DNA of 64,000 nt from Acinetobacter portensis (GTDB lineage: Bacteria > Pseudomonadota > Gammaproteobacteria > Pseudomonadales > Moraxellaceae), in the NCBI RefSeq assembly GCF_023158935.1, contig NZ_CP096120.1, positions 1,054,001 through 1,118,000 on the forward strand, in the 5' to 3' direction. The position numbers and the translations under genes are program-made. The notes under the pieces are model-generated. The model was not told the origin of the DNA, made no database searches, and saw only the letters and a program-made list of their open reading frames with translations. Below are positions 47,679-57,542 of the stretch, in pieces (positions within the stretch are counted from its first letter, which is position 1; the number at the start of each line of letters is the position of its first letter).

Positions 47679-49217
47679 ATGTGTGGAGTTGTTGGTATAG
47701 CTGGTAAGTCACCTGTTAACCAAATGTTGTTTGATGCTTTGACGATGTTGCAACATCGTGGACAAGACGCAGCAGGAATAGTGACATGTCACGATGGACG
47801 TTTATTCCTTCGTAAAGACAATGGTATGGTGCGTGATGTATTCCATACTCGTCATATGCGTGCCTTAAAAGGTAACTACGGTATTGGTCATGTGCGTTAT
47901 CCAACTGCGGGTTCTTCAAGCAGTGCAGAAGCACAACCGTTCTATGTGAACTCACCATACGGTATTACTTTGGCGCATAATGGTAACTTGACCAATGCTA
48001 AAGAAATTCATGATGATCTATTCAAAACTGACTTACGTCATATGAATACAGATTCAGATTCAGAAGTATTATTAAACGTATTTGCACATGAATTGCAAAA
48101 ACGTGGCAAGTTAAATCCAACTGCCGATGATATTTTCCATGTTGTAACTCGTGTACATGAGCGTTGCAAAGGTGGTTATGCAGTTGTTGCAATGATTACA
48201 GATCATGGCATTGTTGGTTTCCGTGACCCAAATGGTATTCGTCCATTAATTTTAGGTTCGCGTGATACTGTTGATGGTAAAGAATATATCTTAGCTTCAG
48301 AATCTGTTGCATTAACGGCATTAGGTTTTAAAGTTGAGCGTGATGTTCTACCTGGTGAAGCTATCTTAATTAATAACGAAGGTCAGTTATTCACGAAGCA
48401 ATGTGCTGAAAATCCAGAATATCGTCCATGTATTTTTGAATATGTTTATTTTGCACGTCCAGATGCAACAATTGATGGTATTTCAGTTTATAAAGCTCGT
48501 TTGAAAATGGGTGAAAAGCTTGCGCAAAAAATTTCGCGTGAGTGGGGCGAAGAACACGATATTGATGTTGTTATTCCAATTCCAGATACTTCACGTACTT
48601 CGGCATTAGAGCTTGCAAACTTCTTGGGCGTAAAATTCCGTGAAGGCTTCATGAAAAACCGTTATATCGGTCGTACTTTTATTATGCCTGGTCAGCAGCA
48701 ACGTGAAAAATCTGTACGCCAAAAGCTAAATCCTGTAGAACTTGAGTTCCAAAACAAGAATGTTTTACTTGTAGATGACTCAATTGTACGTGGTACAACG
48801 TGTAATGAAATTATTCAAATGGCACGTGATTCAGGCGCGAAAAAAGTATTCTTTGCTTCTGCTGCACCAATGGTGAAATATCCAAACGTGTACGGTATTG
48901 ATATGCCGGTGAAATCAGAACTTATTGCATCTGAACGTAGCGTTGAAGAAATTCGTGAAATTATTGGTGCAGATCGTTTAATTTTCCAAGATTTGGAAGA
49001 TTTAAAAGATGCAGTAAGAACGACCAAAGTTCCTGAAGTTAAAGATTTTGACTGTTCTGTATTTGATGGTGTTTATGTTGCTGGTGGAATTGACGAGCAA
49101 TACTTAGATAACCTTCAAAAGCAACGCAGTGAATCTGCAAAAGCTAAAAAAGATCCTTACATCGACGTAAATGTTGATGCTGCTTCTGTAGATTTAACAG
49201 GTCTACAAGAAGGATAA
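47679..49217 (+). CDS. purF: amidophosphoribosyltransferase
   Basis: A 512-residue enzyme catalysing the first step of purine synthesis, PRPP plus glutamine to phosphoribosylamine. After removal of Met1 the N-terminal nucleophile is C2 (MCGVVGI) of the glutaminase domain. GHVRYPTAG and the LAHNGNL motif follow. The C-terminal phosphoribosyltransferase domain carries [13 protein letters not shown]. Length is normal. It begins 25 bases after cvpA and ends before a strong terminator. Confidence 0.97.
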   Translation: MCGVVGIAGKSPVNQMLFDALTMLQHRGQDAAGIVTCHDGRLFLRKDNGMVRDVFHTRHMRALKGNYGIGHVRYPTAGSSSSAEAQPFYVNSPYGITLAHNGNLTNAKEIHDDLFKTDLRHMNTDSDSEVLLNVFAHELQKRGKLNPTADDIFHVVTRVHERCKGGYAVVAMITDHGIVGFRDPNGIRPLILGSRDTVDGKEYILASESVALTALGFKVERDVLPGEAILINNEGQLFTKQCAENPEYRPCIFEYVYFARPDATIDGISVYKARLKMGEKLAQKISREWGEEHDIDVVIPIPDTSRTSALELANFLGVKFREGFMKNRYIGRTFIMPGQQQREKSVRQKLNPVELEFQNKNVLLVDDSIVRGTTCNEIIQMARDSGAKKVFFASAAPMVKYPNVYGIDMPVKSELIASERSVEEIREIIGADRLIFQDLEDLKDAVRTTKVPEVKDFDCSVFDGVYVAGGIDEQYLDNLQKQRSESAKAKKDPYIDVNVDAASVDLTGLQEG

Positions 49218-49235
49218 AGATTTTCTTAGATTTAG

Positions 49236-49260
49236 AAAAGCGGGAAATTCCCGCTTTTTT
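49236..49260 (+). terminator. rho-independent terminator after purF
   Basis: The 9-bp stem AAAAGCGGG/CCCGCTTTT has a 5-nt loop and is followed by T residues. Confidence 0.85.
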
Positions 49261-49305
49261 AATTTATGATGTAGCTATACACTAAAAATATTGGGAAAAT
49301 TTACA

Positions 49306-51195
49306 TTGAATGATGTAAGTTGTTATTTTATAAAAAATAAAAATATGGTTTTAGCGACATTTATTTGGGCTATTGCTGTTATTTTAACACTCAGCATTTT
49401 AAATATTTTGCTTGGTGTTTTAGTGCATTATTTCGATGAAAGCCAAGCCATCTTATGGAATGATTTTAGCCTTAGTTTTGCAATTTTGATTTTATCTATT
49501 ATGGGTATTTCAATTGCAATTGAGTGCTATGTATTTCGTTCTGGCGGTCATTCATTAGCTAGAAAGCTTAAAGCAAGATCATTAAATTTTTTAGAAAGCA
49601 CGCCAGAAGAACATGCAGCACTTACTATTGTCGCTAAATTATCAGAAAAATTTAATATAGAAACACCTGCTGTTTATGTTCTGGCAGATGAAGTTGGTGT
49701 GAATGCATTAACTGCAGGGTTTTACCCCAAAGATATTGTGATTATTTTAACTTGGGGTGCACTGCAAAATTTAGATCGGCAAGAGTTATATGGTTTATTG
49801 AGCCATGAATTTAACCGAATTTTGTCGGGTGAAACGGCTGAAAATACCAAAATTAAGATTTTATACAGTAGTCTAACGTCATTTGGTCAACTAGGAAGTA
49901 AATTGGCTAAACGTGGATTTAATCGTAATTACATGCAAGATCCGCATAAACTTTCAACAGCTTTTATTGCGCTTGGTGGTGTAATTTGGCTATTTGGTAG
50001 TTTGGGTGTGTTAATTAATCGCTTGGTTAAATATATAACTTTAAGTGGGCGCACGTTTGAAAATGATTTAAGTACAAAAGAATTAATAAAAAATAATGCG
50101 AATATTCAAATTTTATTACGTATTTATGTTCATCATGCAGGTTCACAAATTCATAGTGAATTTTCTGAATCTATTTCACATATGTGTTTTGCGAACTCAT
50201 TAAGCCCTCAAAGTTGGATGAATATTCACCCAAGTATTGAAGCGCGAATATTTGAATTAGATTCAACTTTGGTAAAAGACTTGCAACTTGAAAATTTAAA
50301 AAAGATACGCTATTTGCCTTGGTTTAGTTTGTTTAGACCACTTGAAGAATTTAGTAGTGAATATTCAGTGCCATGGCAATCACCACAGCCATTGCCGCTA
50401 TTGCGTTTATCACCGATTAGTTTTGCTTTAAAAGATGCAATTAAGCCACTTAATCCAGAAGTACGTGCAAACATGGAACGTCCAGAGCTTATTCAGCGAG
50501 CCTTGCAAACAGCAACTGGTTCTCGGGAAGTTATGGTTGCTATTTTAATGATTCGTCAGTATAGAGAGTTTATACCGGCGGAGGCTGAAGTTAGTCGTGC
50601 AATTGTGGATGCACTTCTTAATGAAGATGGTCGTACACACGTGGCAATTTTCCATGAGGCATGTGGAAATATTGGCAGTATGCCTGCAAGTGTTGCACGT
50701 CAATTTTTAACAAAGCTTGCTAAAATTATTCAAGAAGATGGTGAAATTGGTCTGCTAGATGCATTGCTTTTAGAGCGTGTTAAATATGAAGTGAATTTAT
50801 TGCCACCGCATATTCCAACGTCTTTAGAAGAAGTAAAAATGCATATAGTGCGTTTAATTGATGCGCTATTACACGTTCAGCAAATTAATAGTGAAAGCCA
50901 ATTAGAAGTAAGAGAGCGAATTCTAAATCGAATATTAAGCCCTGAAGAAGCTATTTTGTACGAAGATATTTCCGATGAGCCGATAGATTTAGCAGAAATT
51001 TTGCAAGATATGTCTGGTTTGTTATTGCGTGAGCGTTTAAATATTCTAAGCATTGCTGAAGTTTGCTTGTGGAATGATCGAATTATCACACAAGATGAGT
51101 TAGATGTTTTAGAGCTTTTATATTGGCGATTGGGTTTTGAGAGTGATGAAATTGTTAAACTTATGCATAAGAAAAATAGTTTGATTATTATTTAA
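49306..51195 (+). CDS. M48-like membrane protein with degenerate protease motif
   Basis: A protein of about 629 residues with HtpX-like architecture: two N-terminal membrane helices, an M48-type cytosolic domain, and another membrane segment near residue 220. The expected zinc motif HExxH is H167-E-F-N-R171, so the second histidine is missing and catalysis is unlikely. The C-terminal 250 residues are helical, ending in a segment (EVCLWNDRIITQDELDVLELLYWRL) that recalls the TerB-like helical fold. The TTG at 49306 is a best guess with GGGA upstream; TTG 49291 and ATG 49345 are alternatives. Function unknown. Confidence 0.7.
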   Translation: MNDVSCYFIKNKNMVLATFIWAIAVILTLSILNILLGVLVHYFDESQAILWNDFSLSFAILILSIMGISIAIECYVFRSGGHSLARKLKARSLNFLESTPEEHAALTIVAKLSEKFNIETPAVYVLADEVGVNALTAGFYPKDIVIILTWGALQNLDRQELYGLLSHEFNRILSGETAENTKIKILYSSLTSFGQLGSKLAKRGFNRNYMQDPHKLSTAFIALGGVIWLFGSLGVLINRLVKYITLSGRTFENDLSTKELIKNNANIQILLRIYVHHAGSQIHSEFSESISHMCFANSLSPQSWMNIHPSIEARIFELDSTLVKDLQLENLKKIRYLPWFSLFRPLEEFSSEYSVPWQSPQPLPLLRLSPISFALKDAIKPLNPEVRANMERPELIQRALQTATGSREVMVAILMIRQYREFIPAEAEVSRAIVDALLNEDGRTHVAIFHEACGNIGSMPASVARQFLTKLAKIIQEDGEIGLLDALLLERVKYEVNLLPPHIPTSLEEVKMHIVRLIDALLHVQQINSESQLEVRERILNRILSPEEAILYEDISDEPIDLAEILQDMSGLLLRERLNILSIAEVCLWNDRIITQDELDVLELLYWRLGFESDEIVKLMHKKNSLIII

Positions 51196-51284
51196 CATAG
51201 TGATTTAAATATAAGAGAATATTAAACGTATTCTCGTTAGAATAGACATAGTAGTTTAATAGATAATTGAGTGTAGATAATTTG

Positions 51285-51929
51285 ATGATTGGGCATTCAC
51301 GTGAAGTATTAGCAAATTTAGGAATCGATATTTGGGTTTCTAAAGGAGCAATGTGCCAACAATTACCTCAATCTACAATTTGGCGAGATCAAAATACGCC
51401 TGAAGTAATGTTGGATATCACATCACATGTTGAAATATCTACAACAGATGAACTTCTCAATGATCCAATCTTGTCATTTGAAGCAGAACAGTCAAAACAA
51501 GTTCAAGGGAAGCTTGAACAAAAAGAAGAACCCATTGAGGCAGTCGAACAAGAACTACGTCCAAATGTTATTTTACAGCCATTTAATATTCAGGCTTTAG
51601 TGTTGTCACACCTTGTTATTCTTATGGAAGGTACGAATATTACTTCAGATCAGCAATTGTTGTGGTCGAATATTCAACGTGCTGTTCAAGCGGAATTTAC
51701 TGAATTGAATTGGCCTTTTGCATTGCCTGAATTACAAGATGGTTATGGTGTGGAAAGCTTTATTCAAGGCTTTTTAGATGTTATTTCCACAGAAAAAACC
51801 GTGTTGGTTTTAGGGCAAGTTCCTCATTACACAAAATCAAATATAATGCATTTGGCAAGTTTACAGGAAATGTTAGATGAGCCACTCTTGAAAAAGAGAT
51901 TATGGAAATTTATACAAAATAAAGTCTAA
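51285..51929 (+). CDS. possible DNA polymerase III psi subunit (HolD-like)
   Basis: A 214-residue soluble protein. With the ATG at 51285 it begins with a segment whose LGI-x2-W lies at residues 12-17, exactly where E. coli HolD has LGITQW. The C-terminus (LQEMLDEPLLKKRLWKFIQ) resembles the helix that ends psi proteins. The middle holds a variable Glu/Gln-rich linker (about 60-95). HolD bridges chi to the clamp loader. TTG at 51267 is an alternative start. The assignment is a hypothesis; the neighbour rimI, common beside holD elsewhere, is not here. Confidence 0.5.
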   Translation: MIGHSREVLANLGIDIWVSKGAMCQQLPQSTIWRDQNTPEVMLDITSHVEISTTDELLNDPILSFEAEQSKQVQGKLEQKEEPIEAVEQELRPNVILQPFNIQALVLSHLVILMEGTNITSDQQLLWSNIQRAVQAEFTELNWPFALPELQDGYGVESFIQGFLDVISTEKTVLVLGQVPHYTKSNIMHLASLQEMLDEPLLKKRLWKFIQNKV

Positions 51930-51943
51930 ATATTGGAAAGGGA

Positions 51944-52921
51944 ATGAAGAAAAAAGTTGTTGTATTTAGCCAAATAGATTTAGAAATATTAGAAAAACTT
52001 CAAGAAAAATATCAAGTCAGCATCATTAACCCTAAAAATGGGGATGTGAATGCACAGATTTTAAAAGAAGTAAAAGATGCCAACGGTTTAATCGGCGCAG
52101 GTCGCTTACTTAACGAAAGTAACTTATCTTCTGCAACTCAGCTAAAAGTTATTTCTAGTGTAAGTGTTGGTTATGATAATTATGATCTAAATTATTTGAA
52201 TCAGCAGAAAATTCTACTTTGTAATACGCCACACGTACTTACAGAAAGCACAGCAGACTTAGCATTTACTTTGCTTATGAGTGCGGCTAGAAAAGTTCCA
52301 TCACTCGATGTTTGGGTGAAAAATGGTGAATGGAAACGTACTGTTGGGGTGGGGCAATTTGGTTTGGATGTGCATGGAAAGACACTTGGAATTATAGGGT
52401 TAGGGCATATTGGTGCAGCAATTGCACGACGTGGTTTTTATGGCTTTAATATGAATATTTTATACCATAATAGAAAACCAAAATTAGAAGTTGCTCAATC
52501 TTTAAATGCAGAATATTGCGAACTGAATGATTTACTTAAACGTGCAGATTTTATAGTTGTAGCTGTAGATTTAAATGCAGAATCTAAGGCTTTAATAAGT
52601 GAAAAAGAATTTAATTTAATGCAGAAACATGCGGTCATTATCAATATTTCCCGTGGTTCTGTTATTGATGAAATCGCCTTAATAGAGGCATTAAAAAATA
52701 AAAGAATATTCGCAGCAGGTTTAGATGTTTATGAAACTGAGCCATTGCAAAGTTCTGAGTTATTTCACTTAGATAATGTGGTTACTTTGCCGCATATTGG
52801 GTCTGCAACAACAAGCACACGTAAAAAAATGGCAGAGCTTGCTTATCAAAATTTAGTCGATGTTTTGGAAGGGAAGCAACCACAATATATTGTGAATAAA
52901 GAAATTTCTGCAATCGAATAA
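51944..52921 (+). CDS. ghrB: D-2-hydroxyacid dehydrogenase (GhrB-like)
   Basis: A 325-residue NAD(P)-dependent enzyme reducing glyoxylate, hydroxypyruvate or 2-ketogluconate. The substrate loop SVSVGYDNYD, the Rossmann motif GLGHIGAAIARR, the catalytic arginine in NISRGSVIDE, glutamate in DVYETEP and histidine in LPHIGSAT are all visible. It aligns well with E. coli GhrB. It begins 14 bases after the HolD-like gene, suggesting cotranscription. Confidence 0.9.
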   Translation: MKKKVVVFSQIDLEILEKLQEKYQVSIINPKNGDVNAQILKEVKDANGLIGAGRLLNESNLSSATQLKVISSVSVGYDNYDLNYLNQQKILLCNTPHVLTESTADLAFTLLMSAARKVPSLDVWVKNGEWKRTVGVGQFGLDVHGKTLGIIGLGHIGAAIARRGFYGFNMNILYHNRKPKLEVAQSLNAEYCELNDLLKRADFIVVAVDLNAESKALISEKEFNLMQKHAVIINISRGSVIDEIALIEALKNKRIFAAGLDVYETEPLQSSELFHLDNVVTLPHIGSATTSTRKKMAELAYQNLVDVLEGKQPQYIVNKEISAIE

Positions 52922-52995
52922 CAGATCTTTGCATTAATCTTCATATTTGAGTGCTATATTTTATAAGTTGAGTATCTTAGGGATTGAGTTTAATT

Positions 52996-54441
52996 TTGAA
53001 AAAAATTATTTTTGCGGTTGGGCTTGGATTAAGTTCGGCAATTACATGTGCCCATGATGATTCATTTTCATTCAATCAAAAAACTCAATTTACTGTTCCT
53101 GAAATTGGCAGTGGTGTTGGTCTGTTAGATCAACAAAATGAAAAATTTATTGGCGAAAAAGTATATCGAGAAGTTCATCGACAAATGCCAATTTTGAATA
53201 ATCCGTGGCTAGAAGATCAATTATTTTCAACATTTTCACAAATTTTAAGCCAAACTCAACTTTCGAAACCTGTTGGTCTTGTTGTTATTAACGATAATCA
53301 AATTAATGCCTTTGCGGTGCCTGGTGGTTTATTTGCTTTAAATACAGGATTGATTACTTCAGCAAGAACAATGGATGAAGTGGTAGGGGTAATGTCACAT
53401 GAAATTGCACATGTAACACAACGTCATTACAGTCGGTCACAAGAAGCATTTAAAGGGCAAGGTTTATTGGCTTTGGCGGGTATTTTAGTTGGTGCTTTGG
53501 TTGCAACGCAGTCGGACTCAAATGCTGGTGCTGCTGTGATGTTAGGCTCGCAAGCAGCGTTAATAGACAAACAACTTTCGTATAGCCGTAACCAAGAGCG
53601 CGAAGCTGACCGTATTGGCATGCAATATATGTATGCGGCAGGTTATAACCCTGAAGGTATGGCAGACTTTTTTGAGGTGATGAACCGTGCTACTGCGCGT
53701 GTGAGTTATCTACCAGATTTTTGGTTTACCCATCCGCTCACAACTGAGCGAATGAGTGAAGCGCGTTTACGTGCAAGACAACTTCCAAAAGTACGTCAAA
53801 AACTAGATCAAACAGATTTTGAAATACTAAAACAATATACTGCGGTTTTATCGAATCAGCGTACAGAGCAACAGCTTAAAAATATGGCTGCTCGCAATAC
53901 TTTGCCTAGCCAAATTGCATTGGCAGCTTATTATTTAAATTCAGGGGAATATAACTCCGCTCAAAATGCGTTAAATGCGGCTAAACAACATAATACGCCA
54001 CATAATCTTTTAACTTTAATTCAGACAGATATTTATTTAGCCCAAAATAAAATTGATTTGGCTTTAAGTGAAATTCAGTCAATTGCTAAAGTCACGCCTG
54101 AAAATAGAGCCTTAAATTTTAAACTTGCAGAAGTGTTTATTCGAAAAAATATGCAAGCTGAAGCGCAAGCGACTGTTCAAAGATTTATTCGAAAAAATCC
54201 GATTGATTCTAATGCATGGTTGCTTATGCAGCAGTCTGCAAATGCAGATAAAGCCAATCCTCTACGTACAGTTAACGTATTGCGATACAGGGCGGAAGTG
54301 CAGTATTGGTCAGGCTTGGAAGATAATGCGATTAAATCACTTTTGCATGCACAACGTTTATCTAAAGACAATTTAGCTATGTCAGATACAATTAAAAAGC
54401 GTTTAACGGAAATGCAGAAAGAAAGACAATATAAGCTTTAA
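52996..54441 (+). CDS. bepA: BepA-like periplasmic M48 metalloprotease with TPR repeats
   Basis: A periplasmic chaperone-protease of about 481 residues for outer-membrane protein assembly, by analogy with E. coli BepA (YfgC). A signal peptide (MKKIIFAVGLGLSSAITCA) is followed by a zinc protease domain with HEIAHVTQRH (H135, E136, H139) and the third ligand in READRIG. The second half carries TPR-like helical repeats. The start is uncertain: TTG at 52996 gives the classic signal peptide, TTG at 52984 adds four residues. Confidence 0.88.
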   Translation: MKKIIFAVGLGLSSAITCAHDDSFSFNQKTQFTVPEIGSGVGLLDQQNEKFIGEKVYREVHRQMPILNNPWLEDQLFSTFSQILSQTQLSKPVGLVVINDNQINAFAVPGGLFALNTGLITSARTMDEVVGVMSHEIAHVTQRHYSRSQEAFKGQGLLALAGILVGALVATQSDSNAGAAVMLGSQAALIDKQLSYSRNQEREADRIGMQYMYAAGYNPEGMADFFEVMNRATARVSYLPDFWFTHPLTTERMSEARLRARQLPKVRQKLDQTDFEILKQYTAVLSNQRTEQQLKNMAARNTLPSQIALAAYYLNSGEYNSAQNALNAAKQHNTPHNLLTLIQTDIYLAQNKIDLALSEIQSIAKVTPENRALNFKLAEVFIRKNMQAEAQATVQRFIRKNPIDSNAWLLMQQSANADKANPLRTVNVLRYRAEVQYWSGLEDNAIKSLLHAQRLSKDNLAMSDTIKKRLTEMQKERQYKL

Positions 54442-54500
54442 CAGGTGATTTTATTTGGGTTTTCGATAGAACTAGATGAACTTTATTTTTATAATTTTGA

Positions 54501-54536
54501 CGTTATGAACTGACTTTTTATAAAGACAGTTCAACG
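54501..54536. terminator. weak bidirectional hairpin
   Basis: A 7-bp stem, TGAACTG/CAGTTCA, lies between the convergent bepA-like gene and yqeY. T runs on both sides are poor. Confidence 0.4.
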
Positions 54537-54570
54537 TAATTTTATTGATTTAAGATATTGATTTAAGATA

Positions 54571-55017
54571 TTAAGCCAGTTTCGCTTTAATTTTGCTAGA
54601 AACTAGAGAAGGATCGGCGCGCCCGGCTATGAGCGGACGCAGAGAGTTCATCACCTTACCCATATCTTTCATGCTAGTAGCTTCTTGCGCAATGATCGTT
54701 TGCGCAATGATAGAATCAAGCTCTTCCTCAGTCATAGCTTCTGGTAGAAATTGAGATAAAACCTCAAGTTCGGCTTGCTCTTTACTAGCTAAATCATCTC
54801 GATTAGCACCTAGAAAGGCTTTAATCGATTCTTTACGTTGTTTTATTTGCTTTTCAATAACCGCAAGAACTTGAGCGTCGTCAAGCTCTTTACGATCATC
54901 GACTTCGATTTGCTTAATTGCCGCCTGTAAACTACGAATTACCGTCAATTTGTCCATTTCTTTAGCACGCATTGTTGCTTTCAAAACGTCCATAATTTGG
55001 GTTTTTAAAGTAGTCAT
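54571..55017 (-). CDS. yqeY: GatB/YqeY domain protein
   Basis: A 148-residue soluble helical protein with the YqeY/Asn-Gln amidotransferase-like tail domain (LRSLQAAIKQIE, LSQFLPEAMTEEEL, and MKDMGKVMNSLRP near the end). The family is thought to bind tRNA, but its role as a stand-alone protein is not established. It lies 34 bases downstream of rpsU, the conserved bacterial arrangement. Confidence 0.92.
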   Translation of the reverse strand: MTTLKTQIMDVLKATMRAKEMDKLTVIRSLQAAIKQIEVDDRKELDDAQVLAVIEKQIKQRKESIKAFLGANRDDLASKEQAELEVLSQFLPEAMTEEELDSIIAQTIIAQEATSMKDMGKVMNSLRPLIAGRADPSLVSSKIKAKLA

Positions 55018-55051
55018 TTATTTAGTCCAGGCAGTCAATCACAAATTAATC

Positions 55052-55267
55052 TTAGTAAAGGCGAGTAGTACGTACTGATTCACGCGCCAATTTCTTTTGG
55101 TAGCGTTTAACAGCAGCAGCTTTTTTACGTTTACGTTCTTGAGTTGGTTTTTCGTAGAATTCGCGTTTACGAACGTCAGCTAAAACACCAGCTTTTTCGC
55201 ATGAACGTTTGAAACGACGGATAGCTACGTCTACTGGTTCGCCTTCTTTCAATTTAACTTGTGGCAT
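55052..55267 (-). CDS. rpsU: 30S ribosomal protein S21
   Basis: A 71-residue very basic ribosomal protein of the small subunit, needed for efficient initiation. The pattern [37 protein letters not shown] is diagnostic. AGGA lies eight to nine bases before the ATG. It has a clear promoter upstream and is divergent from tsaD, as in the macromolecular synthesis operon region of many bacteria. Confidence 0.98.
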
Positions 55268-55335
55268 GAAGAATCCTCATTAAGTTATGGATAAGATCTA
55301 GACCGAATTGTCTTAGATCACAAGTGAAGTGCAGT

Positions 55336-55364
55336 ATTTTACTCATTTACATCTCATACCACAA
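55336..55364 (-). promoter_or_regulatory. sigma70 promoter of rpsU
   Basis: On the minus strand, TTGTGG (-35, 55359-55364) and TAAAAT (-10, 55336-55341) are separated by 17 bases. Confidence 0.6.
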
Positions 55365-55373
55365 GTCTATAAT
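55346..55373 (+). promoter_or_regulatory. sigma70 promoter of tsaD
   Basis: TTTACA (-35, 55346-55351) and TATAAT (-10, 55368-55373) are separated by 16 bases. It overlaps the divergent rpsU promoter. A second extended -10 (TGATATAAT, 55391-55399) lies closer to the tsaD start and may be an alternative. Confidence 0.55.
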
Positions 55374-55413
55374 AGGCTTCGCATTTGATTTGATATAATT
55401 TATAGGCAATTTA

Positions 55414-56430
55414 ATGATCGTTTTGGGCTTAGAAACTTCTTGTGATGAAACAGGACTTGCTTTGTATGACAGCGAGTTAGGGTTACGAGGGCAGGTACTT
55501 TATAGCCAAATTAAATTGCATGCCGAATATGGTGGTGTAGTACCAGAGCTTGCATCTCGTGATCATGTGAGAAAGTTAATTCCATTAATTAATCAGTTAC
55601 TTGATGAAAGTAACGTAAAAAAATCTGAAATTGATGCGATTGCTTACACACGTGGTCCGGGCTTAATGGGCGCATTAATGACAGGTGCTTTATTTGGCAG
55701 AACGTTAGCATTTGCTTTAAATAAACCTGCGATTGGTGTTCATCATATGGAAGGTCATATGCTTGCACCATTATTATCGGAAACTCCACCGGAATTTCCG
55801 TTTGTCGCTTTATTGGTCTCTGGTGGTCATACACAACTTATGGCTGCGTACGGAATTGGGCAATATGAATTACTTGGTGAGTCAATTGATGATGCGGCAG
55901 GTGAAGCATTTGATAAAGTGGCTAAAATGTTGAAATTGCCTTATCCGGGTGGACCAAATATTTCTCGTTTGGCAGAAAAAGGCAATAAAGATGCCTTTGA
56001 ATTCCCACGCCCAATGTTACATCAAGGTCTAACTTTTTCATTTAGTGGTTTAAAAACTGCAGTTTCAGTGCAACTTAAAAAGTTAGATGGCGAAAAACGT
56101 GATGAAGATATTGCTGCAAGTTTCCAAGAAGCTTTAGTGGATACTTTGGTTAAAAAATCTGTAAAAGCCTTAAAGCAAACAGGTTTAAAACGTTTGGTAA
56201 TTGCAGGTGGTGTAAGTGCAAACAAGCGTTTACGTGAACGTTTAGAAGCAGATTTAAATAAAATTCGTGCATCTGTTTATTATGCAGAGCCAGCTTTATG
56301 TACAGATAATGGTGCAATGATTGCATTTGCAGGTTATCAACGTTTAAAAGCGGGTCAGCAAGATGGATTATCTGTAACAACTACGCCACGTTGGCCAATG
56401 ACTGAACTAACAAATCCAAGTGAAGTTTAA
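55414..56430 (+). CDS. tsaD: tRNA threonylcarbamoyladenosine transferase TsaD
   Basis: A 338-residue ASKHA-fold enzyme that transfers threonylcarbamoyl to A37 of ANN-decoding tRNAs, with TsaB and TsaE. Signatures: [14 protein letters not shown] at the N-terminus, the iron-binding histidines in HHMEGH near residue 111, LVSGGHT, and [11 protein letters not shown]. Length and context (divergent from rpsU) agree. Confidence 0.97.
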   Translation: MIVLGLETSCDETGLALYDSELGLRGQVLYSQIKLHAEYGGVVPELASRDHVRKLIPLINQLLDESNVKKSEIDAIAYTRGPGLMGALMTGALFGRTLAFALNKPAIGVHHMEGHMLAPLLSETPPEFPFVALLVSGGHTQLMAAYGIGQYELLGESIDDAAGEAFDKVAKMLKLPYPGGPNISRLAEKGNKDAFEFPRPMLHQGLTFSFSGLKTAVSVQLKKLDGEKRDEDIAASFQEALVDTLVKKSVKALKQTGLKRLVIAGGVSANKRLRERLEADLNKIRASVYYAEPALCTDNGAMIAFAGYQRLKAGQQDGLSVTTTPRWPMTELTNPSEV

Positions 56431-56439
56431 TATTTAAAT

Positions 56440-56468
56440 AAAAAAGAGGCTTTAGAGCCTCTTTTTTA
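56440..56468. terminator. bidirectional terminator
   Basis: The stem AAAAAAGAGGC/GCCTCTTTTTT has a 6-nt loop and lies between the convergent tsaD and a membrane protein gene. Confidence 0.85.
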
Positions 56469-56481
56469 TTTATAAAAGTGA

Positions 56482-56838
56482 TTATTTCTTAAAATGTTTT
56501 AAAGCTAAATGTAAGCCTATTCCAACTTGCATCAGTACAAAACTTAATCCTAAAAACTTCCATAAATTTGTCGGAACTTGTTTTACAACATCTAAAAATA
56601 ATGCCATAAATGCAACAAGAATAAGCGCTAAGACCGTTGAATGAATATATTTGTTGGGCAATGCTTTTTGCGCAATAAAAAAACCAATAACAACAAAACC
56701 AAAAAAGAAAGTGGGTTCAATAAGTACGGATAATTGATCTTTTGTGAGGAATTGGCTTCCGATCATGGTTAATATGACCATGCAAACAACTAAGCCAAAC
56801 AAGGCACTCATTCCAAATGCAAAAAATCTAAAATTCAT
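56482..56838 (-). CDS. small polytopic membrane protein, unknown function
   Basis: A 118-residue hydrophobic protein with four predicted transmembrane helices (about 8-28, 43-60, 68-85 and 93-112) and few charged residues. AAGGAG precedes the ATG. It is convergent with tsaD and shares a terminator. I do not recognise the family. Confidence 0.7.
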   Translation of the reverse strand: MNFRFFAFGMSALFGLVVCMVILTMIGSQFLTKDQLSVLIEPTFFFGFVVIGFFIAQKALPNKYIHSTVLALILVAFMALFLDVVKQVPTNLWKFLGLSFVLMQVGIGLHLALKHFKK

Positions 56839-57057
56839 AAAAGGAGAGTATGCATAAAAATAATGCGCTTACTTTAAGGAAAAATACCAAGATAAGCAAA
56901 AAATTATAAGAATATTCTTATTATTATGTTTGTAAAATAACGCTCTACATTAGACCATTTTCATCAAACTTTTATGTAAATTCATCTAGGAGAAAATGAA
57001 TGAATTTAAAAAGTGATGATATTGATCTAATGTAATTACGTTTAAAGGGCAATAAGC

Positions 57058-57375
57058 TTATTTAGCTTCGTTAACGCCTACAAGAAATTGGCTACAGTTT
57101 GATTCTGGAGATGCAGCTTCAACTTGTTCTTTGGTTAAGGCAAATTTTGATGCTACAGAGGCATAATTTTTATTCATTTCTTGACCAGCCAAATGGCCAA
57201 GCTCTTTCACTTGATCGGTTGTAAGTAATTTATGGTTTACAGCTTCATTAACTATTGTACAGGCTGTTGTTGTGGCTACATAGCGTGCAGTAAGTTGTGA
57301 ATATGCAATATAACCAGCAATTGAACCTAGTGCTAAACCAATAATAAATATTAAAGCGATTTGACCTTTTTTCAT
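57058..57375 (-). CDS. membrane-anchored small protein, unknown function
   Basis: A 105-residue protein with an N-terminal anchor or signal segment (GQIALIFIIGLALGSIAGYIAY) followed by a soluble, helical periplasmic part with two cysteines (ACTI near residue 39, NCSQ near residue 94) that could pair. It lies alone between mutS and the small membrane protein gene. No named family recognised. Confidence 0.65.
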   Translation of the reverse strand: MKKGQIALIFIIGLALGSIAGYIAYSQLTARYVATTTACTIVNEAVNHKLLTTDQVKELGHLAGQEMNKNYASVASKFALTKEQVEAASPESNCSQFLVGVNEAK

Positions 57376-57478
57376 TATAAGAAACCTATTATTTATGAAT
57401 AAAATAAAAGCTGTACTGTAGCTGAATATAAAGTGATCTAGTTTGTACTTTTATTTATAGCTTTGTGGTGTTTATGTA

Positions 57479-57526
57479 CAAAAAATAAAGACCTATAACT
57501 GTGATTACAGGTCTTTAGATATTAAG
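57479..57526 (-). terminator. terminator after mutS
   Basis: The 8-bp stem AAAGACCT/AGGTCTTT has a long loop, with a T-rich stretch following on the minus strand. Confidence 0.6.
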
Positions 57527-57542
57527 TCGATAAGTAAAAAAA

